A stretch of 43,905 bases of DNA from Bacillus paralicheniformis (GCF_001042485.2 NZ_LBMN02000015.1:1-43905), one strand, 5' to 3'; shown: positions 8,887 to 17,211, counted from the first letter of the stretch. A program made the numbers and translations. Notes: generated by a model not told the origin, from the letters alone.

Positions 8887-9617
8887 AGAAATCCTCCAAT
8901 AATCATTTGCATTTTCTCGACGTGTTTCAAATATTCTTCAATAGGCTCCCGGAATGTCTGCAGTAAGACGACGAGCGTATTCATGGCGACATGGGCGAAA
9001 ATAGGCACGATAATCCGGTTGGTTCTGACATATAAAAAGGAGAATGTGAATCCCATTGCTGTATAAATGAGCAGATGGCTGAAATCCAAATGGACGACCG
9101 AGAAGAGCACCGAACTGAACAAAGCGGCAATGAAAAAATTCGTTTTCTCATAGATTGCACCGAAAATGATCTTTCTGAAAATGATTTCTTCAAGAATCGG
9201 TCCGAATACAGAAGAGACAAACACCATCAGCGGCAATGCGGTGATGATTTCCATGATCCGCTGCGTATTTTCCGATTCCGGGTTGACCCCGAACAAGTAC
9301 ATTTCGATCGAAGCGGCAATTGACTGCGAAAACAAAGCGAGAAAAACGCCGGCTACCGCCCATCCGATTGACGCTCCAACCGATGCTTTCGGGCGGTTGC
9401 GAAGCGTCGTCTTCGGCACCGTCCGCAAAATCAGCAGCACGATAACGAGACAGAGGGTAAACGCGATGACAGACCAGACGCCTGTCAATGTAAGCTGGGC
9501 TTCAGCCTTTGGCTGTCCTTTGCCCACTCCCAAAAAGTAAAGAAGAGGCAAGCCGACAGCGGCCGACAATTGCATGAGAACGTATGCCAATATAATAAAC
9601 CAGTATTGTTTTCTCAA
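8883..9617 (-). CDS. ydiL: CPBP-family intramembrane metalloprotease YdiL
   Basis: A 244-aa multi-span protein of the CAAX-protease/bacteriocin-processing (CPBP, Abi) family. The family residues are visible in GPILEEIIFRKIIFG (EExxxR, near 140-155), VVHLDFSHLLIYTAMGFTFSFLY (FxxxH), and a third H in PIFAHVAMN. Substrate in Bacillus is not known. The start is TTG (9615-9617), with AAAAGGAGT 10 bp upstream; no ATG fits. Paired with ydiK. Confidence 0.9.
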   Translation of the reverse strand: MRKQYWFIILAYVLMQLSAAVGLPLLYFLGVGKGQPKAEAQLTLTGVWSVIAFTLCLVIVLLILRTVPKTTLRNRPKASVGASIGWAVAGVFLALFSQSIAASIEMYLFGVNPESENTQRIMEIITALPLMVFVSSVFGPILEEIIFRKIIFGAIYEKTNFFIAALFSSVLFSVVHLDFSHLLIYTAMGFTFSFLYVRTNRIIVPIFAHVAMNTLVVLLQTFREPIEEYLKHVEKMQMIIGGFL

Positions 9618-9742
9618 GCTTTATGTACTCCTTTTCTAAAAATCTAATTCAGACTATGTTTATTGTAACACACTCTTTTTAAATTATAGGATGATAAGGA
9701 CATGCGGAGAAATGTAAGCGCAAAAAAATTTGACCTTATCAC

Positions 9743-9771
9743 TTGAAATTGCCTGGGAGATTCTTTATTAT
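9743..9771 (+). promoter_or_regulatory. sigma-A promoter of groES-groEL
   Basis: TTGAAA (9743-9748), 17-bp spacer, TATTAT (9766-9771). This places the start of transcription at the edge of the CIRCE element, exactly as in the B. subtilis groE promoter. Confidence 0.9.
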
Positions 9772-9781
9772 AAGAATTGTG

Positions 9782-9808
9782 TTAGCACTCACCGAGTGCG
9801 AGTGCTAA
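9782..9808 (+). promoter_or_regulatory. CIRCE operator for HrcA
   Basis: TTAGCACTC (9782-9790), nine-base spacer, GAGTGCTAA (9800-9808): a perfect CIRCE inverted repeat. HrcA binds it and represses groESL; heat stress titrates GroEL and releases repression. Confidence 0.98.
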
Positions 9809-9842
9809 AATTACATATGAAAATATTGAGGAGGTTGTTTCA

Positions 9843-10127
9843 TTGTTAAAGCCATTAGGTGATCGCGTTGTCATTGAGCTCGTTGAGTCTGAAGAAAAAA
9901 CTGCCAGCGGAATCGTACTTCCTGACTCCGCAAAAGAAAAACCACAAGAGGGTAAAGTGGTTGCAGCCGGTTCAGGCCGTGTGTTAGAGAGCGGAGAGCG
10001 CGTTGCATTAGAAGTTAAAACAGGCGACCGCATCATCTTCTCAAAATATGCAGGTACCGAAGTGAAATATGAAGGTACTGACTACTTAATCTTGCGTGAA
10101 AGCGACATTTTAGCTGTTATCGGCTAA
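9843..10127 (+). CDS. groES: co-chaperonin GroES
   Basis: The 94-aa heptameric lid of the GroEL chamber. [10 protein letters not shown] at the N-terminus, the mobile loop ([17 protein letters not shown], about 20-36) and a C-terminal [15 protein letters not shown] are all present. Start is TTG, as in B. subtilis, with AGGAGG at 9829-9834. Controlled by the CIRCE element upstream and co-transcribed with groEL (44-bp gap). Confidence 0.98.
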   Translation: MLKPLGDRVVIELVESEEKTASGIVLPDSAKEKPQEGKVVAAGSGRVLESGERVALEVKTGDRIIFSKYAGTEVKYEGTDYLILRESDILAVIG

Positions 10128-10138
10128 GTCATAAATAA

Positions 10139-11806
<1,668 letters not shown>

Positions 11807-11887
11807 TAGGCATTTAAAAGCTTATTATACTAAGGTTTCCCTGTCTCTTGTGGAGCTTTTGCCCACATTCTGCCCACAGTTGACAGA
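11807..11887. other. candidate left prophage end (attL) with direct repeats
   Basis: The gap between groEL and int holds two copies of TGCCCACA at 11860-11867 and 11871-11878 (period 11). Paired direct repeats beside int resemble arm-type binding sites of tyrosine integrases. The crossover itself would lie to their left, between the groEL stop and about 11859. The right end of the prophage is outside the window, so the core repeat cannot be read here. Confidence 0.45.
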
Positions 11888-13105
11888 TTAAAGTAAGCTT
11901 CTCATGAGTTCGCTGAACTTGTGGGAAGCTTCTTTCTTTTTTGGCTTAGTGATATGCAAATAGATATTTTTGGTTGTATCGTCATCAGTGTGTCCCAAAC
12001 GATCCATAATTTGTTCCAGGCTAACCCCTGCTTCAGCCAGCAGAGAGGTATGAGTGTGTCTTAATGAATGTGGGGTTAGTGATGGATTTAAATTGGCAAT
12101 TTTAAGCAATCTTTTCATACGTATTTCAATTAACTTCACATAAGCCGGATACCCTGCATTTACTTCATCCAATTGAGCAAAAACAAATCCTTCATTATGA
12201 TACGTCTTGCGGTGTTTCATTTGCACTTCTTTTTGAGCCTTTCTAAGCTTATCAAGCTCGATCAGGACATCTTTCGTAACATCTATCACGCGTTTAGATT
12301 TTTTTGTTTTTGGAGTGAGTAATTCGTATTCTTTTATGGCATTGCGTGGATTGTAATACGTTTTTGTAATGCTTATAGTTTGTTCTTCAAAGTCTATGTC
12401 GCTCCATTTTAGAGCACAAAGTTCTCCAGCTCTCATGCCTGTATAGGCAAGCGTTAAGAATATTGGATAGTCACGAATATCCATTTGATGATCCGGGATA
12501 ATAGAGAGAAAATGTGCAAGTTCTTCTTTCTCTAAATATTTTGGTAATTCTTTTTCTCGCTCTAATTCCTCAACGGTTTTTTGAACTTTCGGGACAATCG
12601 CATATTCGGTCGGATCGGTTTTGATCACTTCAAGTTCAATCGCACGTTTAAAGATCATTCTCCCGGTTCGGTGGGCACCGTCGATTGTATTTTCTGCATA
12701 TCCTCTTGCTTTTAAGTCATTAAGTGCCTCTTGATATTGCTTGCGTGTTATATCTTTCATCTTCAAATACTGAAAATAGTCCATCAAACGACTGATTTCG
12801 TGCTTACGAACCCTTATCGTACTTACCTTTACCTTCCCAGTGTTTTCGTACCAGATCAGCCATTCTTTCGCGAACTCTTCGAATGTAATTTCTTTCTCTT
12901 CAATATAGGTTCCTTGCAGTAGCTCATATTGGATTCGTTTAGCTTCCTCTTCGGCTTCTGCCTTTGTTCTAAACCCTCCAACTTCCTTTTGTTTACGCTT
13001 ACCAGTAGTCGGATCAACAATATCATACCGATAGTACCACTTTGCGCCACATGTGCACCGTTTCTTTTTGCACTTGCAGCCTCGACGTCTAAATGATCCT
13101 TTCAT
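11888..13105 (-). CDS. int: phage tyrosine integrase
   Basis: A 405-aa site-specific recombinase. The N-terminus has a cysteine motif (C10, C12, C17, C19) and an arm-type DNA-binding domain (about 20-65); a SAM-like core-binding domain spans about 72-180. The catalytic domain carries R225 (YTGMRAGEL), a lysine in TPKTKKSKR, H346-xx-R349 (HSLRH), H372 (LGHT) and nucleophile Y382 (NIYLHIT), so it looks intact. AAGGGTGAT on the minus strand precedes the ATG. Only 13 bp separate it from the repressor gene, so the two are probably co-transcribed in the lysogen. It converges with groEL. Confidence 0.95.
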   Translation of the reverse strand: MKGSFRRRGCKCKKKRCTCGAKWYYRYDIVDPTTGKRKQKEVGGFRTKAEAEEEAKRIQYELLQGTYIEEKEITFEEFAKEWLIWYENTGKVKVSTIRVRKHEISRLMDYFQYLKMKDITRKQYQEALNDLKARGYAENTIDGAHRTGRMIFKRAIELEVIKTDPTEYAIVPKVQKTVEELEREKELPKYLEKEELAHFLSIIPDHQMDIRDYPIFLTLAYTGMRAGELCALKWSDIDFEEQTISITKTYYNPRNAIKEYELLTPKTKKSKRVIDVTKDVLIELDKLRKAQKEVQMKHRKTYHNEGFVFAQLDEVNAGYPAYVKLIEIRMKRLLKIANLNPSLTPHSLRHTHTSLLAEAGVSLEQIMDRLGHTDDDTTKNIYLHITKPKKKEASHKFSELMRSLL

Positions 13106-13118
13106 TAGTTATCACCCT

Positions 13119-13751
13119 TTACAACTTTTGTGTGAATTGTATCGCTTGTCCGATGACTCTGGCTGGGTTGTCCGGGGTGATAATAAAAGGGCTGTAATTC
13201 GGATTATCCGGCATCAAAATTACCATATCTCCTTGACGCTTAATTCTTTTCAGGGTAGCTTCTGTGTCGCCGTTAACAAGCACGGCAGCTATTGCCCCAT
13301 TTTCTACTTCCGGTTGTTCACGTACTAATACATATGACCCGTCAGGAATCGTTGGTTCCATGCTTGTCCCTTTTGCCTTTAGATAAAATAGATTACCACT
13401 TGGTAGTTGATCAGGAGACTCATACATATATTCAGTTACATTTTCTTCGGCTAATATCGGTTCACCACACGCAATCGTTCCAAGTACAGGAATTGGAATT
13501 GTTTGTGGTGCTAAAGGAGTAAGATTGGATGGTGCTTCTTCTGTCAATTGAGTACGAGTAATTCCGAAATAATCAGCCATTAATTGAATTTTGTCTGGTC
13601 TAGGATATGTTTTCCCTTTAACCCAGTTAGATACGGTCATCTCTGGAATATTTAAATCTCGAGCCATCATAGTTTGTGATATTCCCTTACGTTTTAATTG
13701 TTTTTTTAAATTGTTTGCCATGATTTCCTTTAGTTTTTGAGTATCAATCAT
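13119..13751 (-). CDS. LexA/CI-type phage repressor with S24 peptidase domain
   Basis: A 210-aa repressor. The N-terminal helix-turn-helix (about 12-66; SQTMMARDLNIPEMTVSNW) binds operators. The C-terminal S24 domain has the cleavage region GTIACGEP (C95-G96), the serine nucleophile S130 in GTSMEP and the general base K168 in ATLKRIK, so it should self-cleave on RecA during the SOS response. AAGGAGG lies 6 bp before the start. It keeps the prophage silent and faces the Cro-like gene across a shared operator region. Confidence 0.94.
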   Translation of the reverse strand: MIDTQKLKEIMANNLKKQLKRKGISQTMMARDLNIPEMTVSNWVKGKTYPRPDKIQLMADYFGITRTQLTEEAPSNLTPLAPQTIPIPVLGTIACGEPILAEENVTEYMYESPDQLPSGNLFYLKAKGTSMEPTIPDGSYVLVREQPEVENGAIAAVLVNGDTEATLKRIKRQGDMVILMPDNPNYSPFIITPDNPARVIGQAIQFTQKL

Positions 13752-13777
13752 TTTAATTCCTCCTTGTTTTCTTCCTT

Positions 13778-13783
13778 ATTATA
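13778..13783 (-). promoter_or_regulatory. -10 element of the repressor-int promoter
   Basis: TATAAT on the minus strand, 27 bp before the repressor start codon. No good -35 is found at 16-18 bp; operator O1 (13785-13799) fills this gap. This fits a maintenance promoter that depends on, or is modulated by, bound repressor. Confidence 0.55.
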
Positions 13784-13784
13784 G

Positions 13785-13874
13785 TACCTAAAAACGGTAA
13801 GTATGTAAAGGGAATAAATACTTTTTTTCGGTAGAAATAATGTTAAAAGGTATTGACGATAACTTTAAACGGTA
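13785..13874. promoter_or_regulatory. operator region of the lysogeny switch (O1-O4)
   Basis: Four 15-bp sites of a partly palindromic motif (best form TACCGTTTAAAGGTA): O1 13785-13799 TACCTAAAAACGGTA; O2 13819-13833 TACTTTTTTTCGGTA; O3 13838-13852 TAATGTTAAAAGGTA (weakest); O4 13860-13874 TAACTTTAAACGGTA. O4 lies between the -35 and -10 of the rightward promoter; O1 lies on the repressor promoter. A fifth copy is at 14155-14169. Assigned to the repressor and the Cro-like protein by position. Confidence 0.75.
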
Positions 13875-13881
13875 GTATATT
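13853..13881 (+). promoter_or_regulatory. rightward early promoter (PR-like)
   Basis: TTGACG (13853-13858), 17-bp spacer, TATATT (13876-13881), 35 bp before the Cro-like start. Operator O4 occupies the spacer, so repressor binding should block RNA polymerase directly. Confidence 0.85.
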
Positions 13882-13915
13882 GAGATCATAAGATAACGAA
13901 AGGAGTTGAAAGAGA

Positions 13916-14164
13916 ATGATAAAAATAACTTTAGCAGCAGCTAGGGTTAACGCAGGTTTAAGCCAATCTCAAGCCGCAAAAAAAATCGGAATAACACCCA
14001 AAACTCTTCGTAATTACGAAAAAGGTATCACTGCAATTCCTGGTTATCGTCTTAAAAAAGCTGCAGAAGTTTACAACTTACCTGAGGACATTATAAGACT
14101 ACCTATTGTGAATGATGGATCGTATGATGAAGAAGAAAAAAATTTAATTTCAACTACCGTTTAA
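13916..14164 (+). CDS. Cro-like XRE-family regulator
   Basis: An 82-aa protein made of one XRE helix-turn-helix (about 4-62; LSQSQAAKKIGITPKTLRNYEKG) and an acidic tail. First gene of the early rightward operon, divergent from the repressor; hence Cro-like by position. AAAGGAG is 10-16 bp before the ATG. Its stop codon lies inside the fifth operator copy. Confidence 0.85.
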   Translation: MIKITLAAARVNAGLSQSQAAKKIGITPKTLRNYEKGITAIPGYRLKKAAEVYNLPEDIIRLPIVNDGSYDEEEKNLISTTV

Positions 14165-14169
14165 AGGTA
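14155..14169. promoter_or_regulatory. operator copy O5
   Basis: TACCGTTTAAAGGTA, the most symmetric copy of the switch motif; it matches the complement of O4 at 14 of 15 bases. It overlaps the stop codon of the Cro-like gene and lies 18 bp before the excisionase-like gene. It could act as a roadblock or as a looping partner for O1-O4. Confidence 0.65.
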
Positions 14170-14186
14170 TATTTGGAGGGAGTTAA

Positions 14187-14387
14187 ATGCAAATAAATGA
14201 TCAATTGCCACCAATACTTACTGTCAAGCAAGTATCAGAGTTAATGGGGTGGCATCCAAATACTGTTTATCAACGTTGCACTTCTGGGGATTTGCCAAGT
14301 TTTAAAAGTGGTAACAGCAGGCGGATTCGCCGAGAAGCATACTTGGAATGGATAAAAAGAATGGAAGCAAAAACTGAATTTGTTTAG
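14187..14387 (+). CDS. excisionase-like helix-turn-helix protein
   Basis: A 66-aa protein that is a single MerR/AlpA-type winged helix (LTVKQVSELMGWHPNTVYQRCTSGDLPSFK, then an SRRIRREAYLEWI wing and helix). This is the shape of phage excisionases and of DNA-binding 'excisionase family' proteins. GGAGGGAG precedes the ATG. Whether it drives excision with Int or only regulates is not clear from sequence. Confidence 0.75.
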   Translation: MQINDQLPPILTVKQVSELMGWHPNTVYQRCTSGDLPSFKSGNSRRIRREAYLEWIKRMEAKTEFV

Positions 14388-14398
14388 GAGGAGGAGGA

Positions 14399-15148
14399 AT
14401 GATGAACGGATTAATTCCAACACATTCAAATGAGAATGGCAACCTACTAGTAAGTGGTCGTGATCTGCATGAGTTTTTGGAAGTTAAAGAAAAATATACA
14501 GAATGGTTCAAACGGATGGTTGATTACGGATTCGTTGAAAACATTGACTTCGTATTGGTTTCCGAAAAAAGAGAAACCAAAAATCCTAGAAATCCATTCA
14601 CTACTATTACAAATCATCACATCAAAATACCAATGGCCAAAGAAATTGCCATGTTGCAAAGGAATGGAAAAGGTAAACAGGCTCGTTTGTATTTCTTGGA
14701 ACTAGAAGAAAAATGGAACAGTCCTGAAATGGTCATGAAAAGGGCTATGGATTATCTGAATGCTCAAGTAGAAAAATTGCAAACCTCTAATTTATTACTG
14801 GAACAGCAGGTAAATGAATTAAAGCCAAAAGCAACTTATTATGACATGGTTCTGCAAAACAAGTCACTTCTATCAGTATCCAAAATTGCCAAGGACTACG
14901 GTATGAGCGCCATAAAATTGAACAAGCTGCTTCATGAATTAGGAGTGCAGTATAAGCAGGGGGACATATGGCTCCTGTACGCAAAGCACCAAGATAAGGG
15001 GTACACGCAAACTCATACTCATGTTATTGACGCTGATAATTCTCGAGTACAAACAAAGTGGACTCAAAAAGGCAGGTTGTTCATTTACGAACTTTTAAAG
15101 CAACAAGGCATTTTGCCAATAATTGAACGAGAAGAGTGTGCTTCGTAA
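14399..15148 (+). CDS. phage antirepressor (AntA + KilAC domains)
   Basis: A 249-aa protein. The N-terminal AntA/AntB-type domain (about 14-105; VSGRDLHEFLEVKEKYTEWF, IPMAKEIAMLQRNGKG) is followed by a short coiled coil (about 120-145) and a C-terminal KilAC DNA-binding domain (about 150-245; SVSKIAKDYGMSAIKLNKLLHELGVQ). Such proteins counter the CI-like repressor. Two ATG codons (14399, 14402) follow a run of GGAGGAGGAGG. Confidence 0.9.
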   Translation: MMNGLIPTHSNENGNLLVSGRDLHEFLEVKEKYTEWFKRMVDYGFVENIDFVLVSEKRETKNPRNPFTTITNHHIKIPMAKEIAMLQRNGKGKQARLYFLELEEKWNSPEMVMKRAMDYLNAQVEKLQTSNLLLEQQVNELKPKATYYDMVLQNKSLLSVSKIAKDYGMSAIKLNKLLHELGVQYKQGDIWLLYAKHQDKGYTQTHTHVIDADNSRVQTKWTQKGRLFIYELLKQQGILPIIEREECAS

Positions 15149-15161
15149 GGGAGGTGAGAAA

Positions 15162-15401
15162 ATGGATAGAGAAACTATGAAAAATTTTCAATTGCCTGAC
15201 TATCTGACAGAAAAGCAGAAAGAGAAAATAATTCACGCGATTAATACAAACAAACCCATTCTCATAAGCGGGAATCAAGGTCCAACTGGAAAAACAACAT
15301 TAAAAAATTACTTAGTTGAACACGGGATTCTGGCTTTTGAAAAATGGGAGTGTTGTGAGATTGAACTCAATCGAACTCTTGAAGGGTGGTGGAAAAAATG
15401 A
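15162..15401 (+). CDS. small phage protein with a P-loop-like motif
   Basis: A 79-aa protein of unknown function. Residues 33-46 read ILISGNQGPTGKTT, which looks like a nucleotide-binding loop but has one residue more than the Walker A spacing (G-x5-GKT). No Walker B or other ATPase motif follows in this short chain. ATG at 15162 follows GGGAGGTGAG; the upstream in-frame ATG at 15123 lies inside the antirepressor gene and was rejected. It overlaps the next small ORF by 4 nt. Confidence 0.7.
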   Translation: MDRETMKNFQLPDYLTEKQKEKIIHAINTNKPILISGNQGPTGKTTLKNYLVEHGILAFEKWECCEIELNRTLEGWWKK

Positions 15402-15487
15402 AGATCAAAACAAAAGAATGGCTTGCTTTAAGCGAGGCGGAACGTTTTATGAAGATTTATCAAGCATTTGTGAAGAAGCATATCTAA
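15398..15487 (+). CDS. very small phage ORF (29 aa)
   Basis: Encodes MKIKTKEWLALSEAERFMKI... to 29 residues. It starts in an ATGA overlap with the preceding gene, which suggests translational coupling, and ends 21 bp before the next gene. No domain can be seen. Real small phage gene or chance overlap are both possible. Confidence 0.4.
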   Translation: MKIKTKEWLALSEAERFMKIYQAFVKKHI

Positions 15488-15508
15488 AAATCAAAAGGAG
15501 GTAGGAAA

Positions 15509-15784
15509 ATGGAAAAACAAAATAAATCAACCCCTGCGGCAACAGAGGTTGAAATTGAAAAACATTTAAAAGAGTTACCTGAATCTGTACGGATAGCTAT
15601 CTTGGCAAATATTGAAAAAGCCAAGAAAACTGAAATAACTATTGGTATTGATCCAGAAAGCTATTTGGCTAAAGAAATCCTTTGGCAATCCAGAAAAATG
15701 ATAAAGATTGAGCAAAAATTAGGTGAATTGAATATCGCAATCAACCATTTACGAAATCAGATAAATAAAATTAATCAACAATAA
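15509..15784 (+). CDS. hypothetical phage early protein sharing an N-terminal tag
   Basis: A 91-aa protein of unknown function, mostly helical and charged, with a probable coiled coil at the C-terminus (about 62-91). AGGAGG precedes the ATG. Its N-terminal segment NKSTPAATEVE recurs in the gene at 16221, because of a 36-bp DNA repeat. The stop codon overlaps the end of the minus-strand gene 15771-16169 by 14 nt. Confidence 0.75.
   Translation: MEKQNKSTPAATEVEIEKHLKELPESVRIAILANIEKAKKTEITIGIDPESYLAKEILWQSRKMIKIEQKLGELNIAINHLRNQINKINQQ
15519..15554 (+). repeat. 36-bp direct repeat, copy 1
   Basis: Matches 16237-16272 at 35 of 36 bases (AAAATAAATC, A or G, then ACCCCTGCGGCAACAGAGG and TTGAAA). 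It encodes the N-terminal tag of two otherwise unrelated proteins. The copies flank the minus-strand gene 15771-16169. Confidence 0.93.
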
Positions 15785-16169
15785 ATGGTTTGAGCTCAAA
15801 TATTTCAGGAAGCTCATTATAATTCTTGACTAGCTCTCTGAATTCAATTCCTGTCCATTGGTCAGAATGGTCCGTTGAAATACTGTCTAACAACTCTTCA
15901 TTAAATACTTGGAATTGGTGGAAAAAGCGTTCTATTTCTTGGTTTTCTCCCGGAGTTTCCAATTGATAAACGGTTTGAGCTGCTGTAATAAAAATATTCG
16001 CTTGGTTAAGGTGAGCTAAAGCGATTGTGATTCGGCGATCATCAGAGATCTTTAATTTACTAATTAGCCCTGAATTTTTGAGAGTTTTATAACTCTTTTC
16101 AGCAGCGTACATTCCATTAATTAAATGAGTACGCATTACTTTTATCGTGTCTGGAAAAGTTTTATTCAT
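15771..16169 (-). CDS. minus-strand moron-like gene of unknown function
   Basis: A 132-aa, largely helical protein with no recognised domain. It is the only gene on this strand within the early region. It has its own signals: GGGGGTGAT before the ATG and an extended -10 promoter at 16196-16204, which suggests expression from the prophage independent of the early promoter. It is flanked by a 36-bp direct repeat. A lysogenic-conversion or accessory role is inferred from this layout only. Confidence 0.72.
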   Translation of the reverse strand: MNKTFPDTIKVMRTHLINGMYAAEKSYKTLKNSGLISKLKISDDRRITIALAHLNQANIFITAAQTVYQLETPGENQEIERFFHQFQVFNEELLDSISTDHSDQWTGIEFRELVKNYNELPEIFELKPFIVD

Positions 16170-16189
16170 AGTATCACCCCCTATCCTAC

Positions 16190-16206
16190 AGGGACATTAT
16201 ACCAAA
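16190..16206 (-). promoter_or_regulatory. extended -10 promoter of the minus-strand gene (repeat copy 1)
   Basis: On the minus strand TTTGGTATAATGTCCCT holds TGG-TATAAT (TATAAT at 16201-16196), a perfect extended -10, about 27 bp before the ATG at 16169. The -35 at 17 bp is poor (TCATTT). The same 17 bp recurs at 16961-16977. Confidence 0.65.
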
Positions 16207-16220
16207 GAGGAGAGAAACAA

Positions 16221-16445
16221 ATGAGCATCCAAAACGAAAATAAATCGACCCCTGCGGCAACAGAGGTTGAAAATCAAGTTTGTATAAAACTGATCATAAA
16301 AGACACACGACTAAAAGATATTGATGAGTACATTAAAGAGTTAACATCTGATTTTATTGAAAATTTTGGTTTCGAACCTTCAGAACTTTTCCTGGCAGCG
16401 GAAGGCAACTCTTTAAGTATCCGAATGTATCTAAATGGGTATTGA
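16221..16445 (+). CDS. hypothetical phage early protein with the shared N-terminal tag
   Basis: A 74-aa protein of unknown function. Residues 7-17 repeat the tag of the gene at 15509; the rest is unrelated and could be a small alpha/beta fold. Start ATG 16221 follows GAGGAGAG. In-frame codons further upstream would run through the promoter of the minus-strand gene and were rejected. Confidence 0.7.
   Translation: MSIQNENKSTPAATEVENQVCIKLIIKDTRLKDIDEYIKELTSDFIENFGFEPSELFLAAEGNSLSIRMYLNGY
16237..16272 (+). repeat. 36-bp direct repeat, copy 2
   Basis: Partner of 15519-15554 with one mismatch. Recombination between the copies would delete the minus-strand gene and leave one fused tag gene. Confidence 0.93.
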
Positions 16446-16539
16446 AACATCAGGGTGATAGATTAAATTAATTACAATTTAATGGTTAAGTAGTTTCTTG
16501 AAACTTCAAGGTGAAAAATATATAAGGAGTGGAGTAATA

Positions 16540-16836
16540 ATGCAAATATTGAAAGATGGAGTTATGCCAGACGGTACTGAAATTCGCATGGAAGAATGGA
16601 ATGAATCATATGAATTCATGCCATATGGTGCGACAATTGCCAGTTATCCAATTTCAAAATCAACCCATAAAGGTAGTTTTGCACCTAAAGAAGGAGAAGG
16701 TTATAGATTTTCATTCAATTTTGAAACACACGAAGAAGCGAAATGTGCTTTTGACGATTTGGTTTCAGGAAATAAAACTTTAGCGGATTTTAAAGATAAA
16801 TTTAATGGCAAAAGAGAATATTTGGATTGCTTTTAG
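16540..16836 (+). CDS. hypothetical phage early protein
   Basis: A 98-aa acidic protein of unknown function (MQILKDGVMPDGTEIRMEEW...). ATG 16540 follows AAGGAGTGGAG; the longer reading from 16498 has no ribosome site. No motif recognised. Confidence 0.7.
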   Translation: MQILKDGVMPDGTEIRMEEWNESYEFMPYGATIASYPISKSTHKGSFAPKEGEGYRFSFNFETHEEAKCAFDDLVSGNKTLADFKDKFNGKREYLDCF

Positions 16837-16905
16837 CTAATAACTCAAACAAGCTCAATCACACTGAAAGTTCACCAGTCATCTAAATTGAATTTGAAAA
16901 TCTTC

Positions 16906-16935
16906 TTAGTGGACACAATCATGATTTAGTTTCAT
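16906..16935 (-). pseudogene. relic of a minus-strand phage gene (DUF2513-like N-terminus)
   Basis: AAGGTGAA (16948-16941 on the minus strand) precedes an ATG whose reading frame is MKLNHDCVH and then a stop. MKLNxDCVR is, from memory, the usual N-terminus of DUF2513 phage proteins. The sequence downstream has stops in this frame and no clear continuation. A promoter (16961-16977) and ribosome site are intact. The call rests on nine codons. The whole gap 16837-16992 has no other gene. Confidence 0.4.
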
Positions 16936-16960
16936 ATTCTTTCACCTTCTATTATTTGAT

Positions 16961-16977
16961 AGGGACATTATACCAAA
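16961..16977 (-). promoter_or_regulatory. extended -10 promoter, repeat copy 2
   Basis: The same 17 bases as 16190-16206, again with TGG-TATAAT on the minus strand (TATAAT at 16972-16967). It faces the relic ORF at 16935 and would otherwise produce antisense RNA into the gene at 16540-16836. Confidence 0.55.
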
Positions 16978-16992
16978 AAAGGAGGAGCAAGC

Positions 16993-17211
16993 ATGTTTTT
17001 AGTCAGCTATGTATGGCTACATAATCAAATTCATGCCGTCATCAGTGAATCTGTCCAAACGCACAATCAGGCTTTGGGCAAGCTAAAACAGCAGGGAGGC
17101 GCGATCATTAAAGATGAATGTAAAAACAATGCTCTCGGCTCTGTGATCGTGAACGGGAAAAGATCAGTTTGGCCTTTGACCAAGTCGGAAGGACTGAAAG
17201 TAAATGGCTGA
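16993..17211 (+). CDS. hypothetical phage protein upstream of the initiator
   Basis: A 72-aa protein of unknown function (MFLVSYVWLHNQIHAVISES...). AAAGGAGGAGC lies 6-16 bp upstream. It overlaps the replication initiator by 8 nt, which suggests coupling. Confidence 0.72.
   Translation: MFLVSYVWLHNQIHAVISESVQTHNQALGKLKQQGGAIIKDECKNNALGSVIVNGKRSVWPLTKSEGLKVNG

Noticed and set aside
9782..10036. Minus-strand ORFs opposite groES and groEL
   Set aside because: Shadows created by the strong codon bias of highly expressed genes; no start signals.
11815..11858. AAAAGCT / AGCTTTT pair as a groEL terminator
   Set aside because: The loop would be more than 30 nt, the stem has only seven pairs, and no T run follows.
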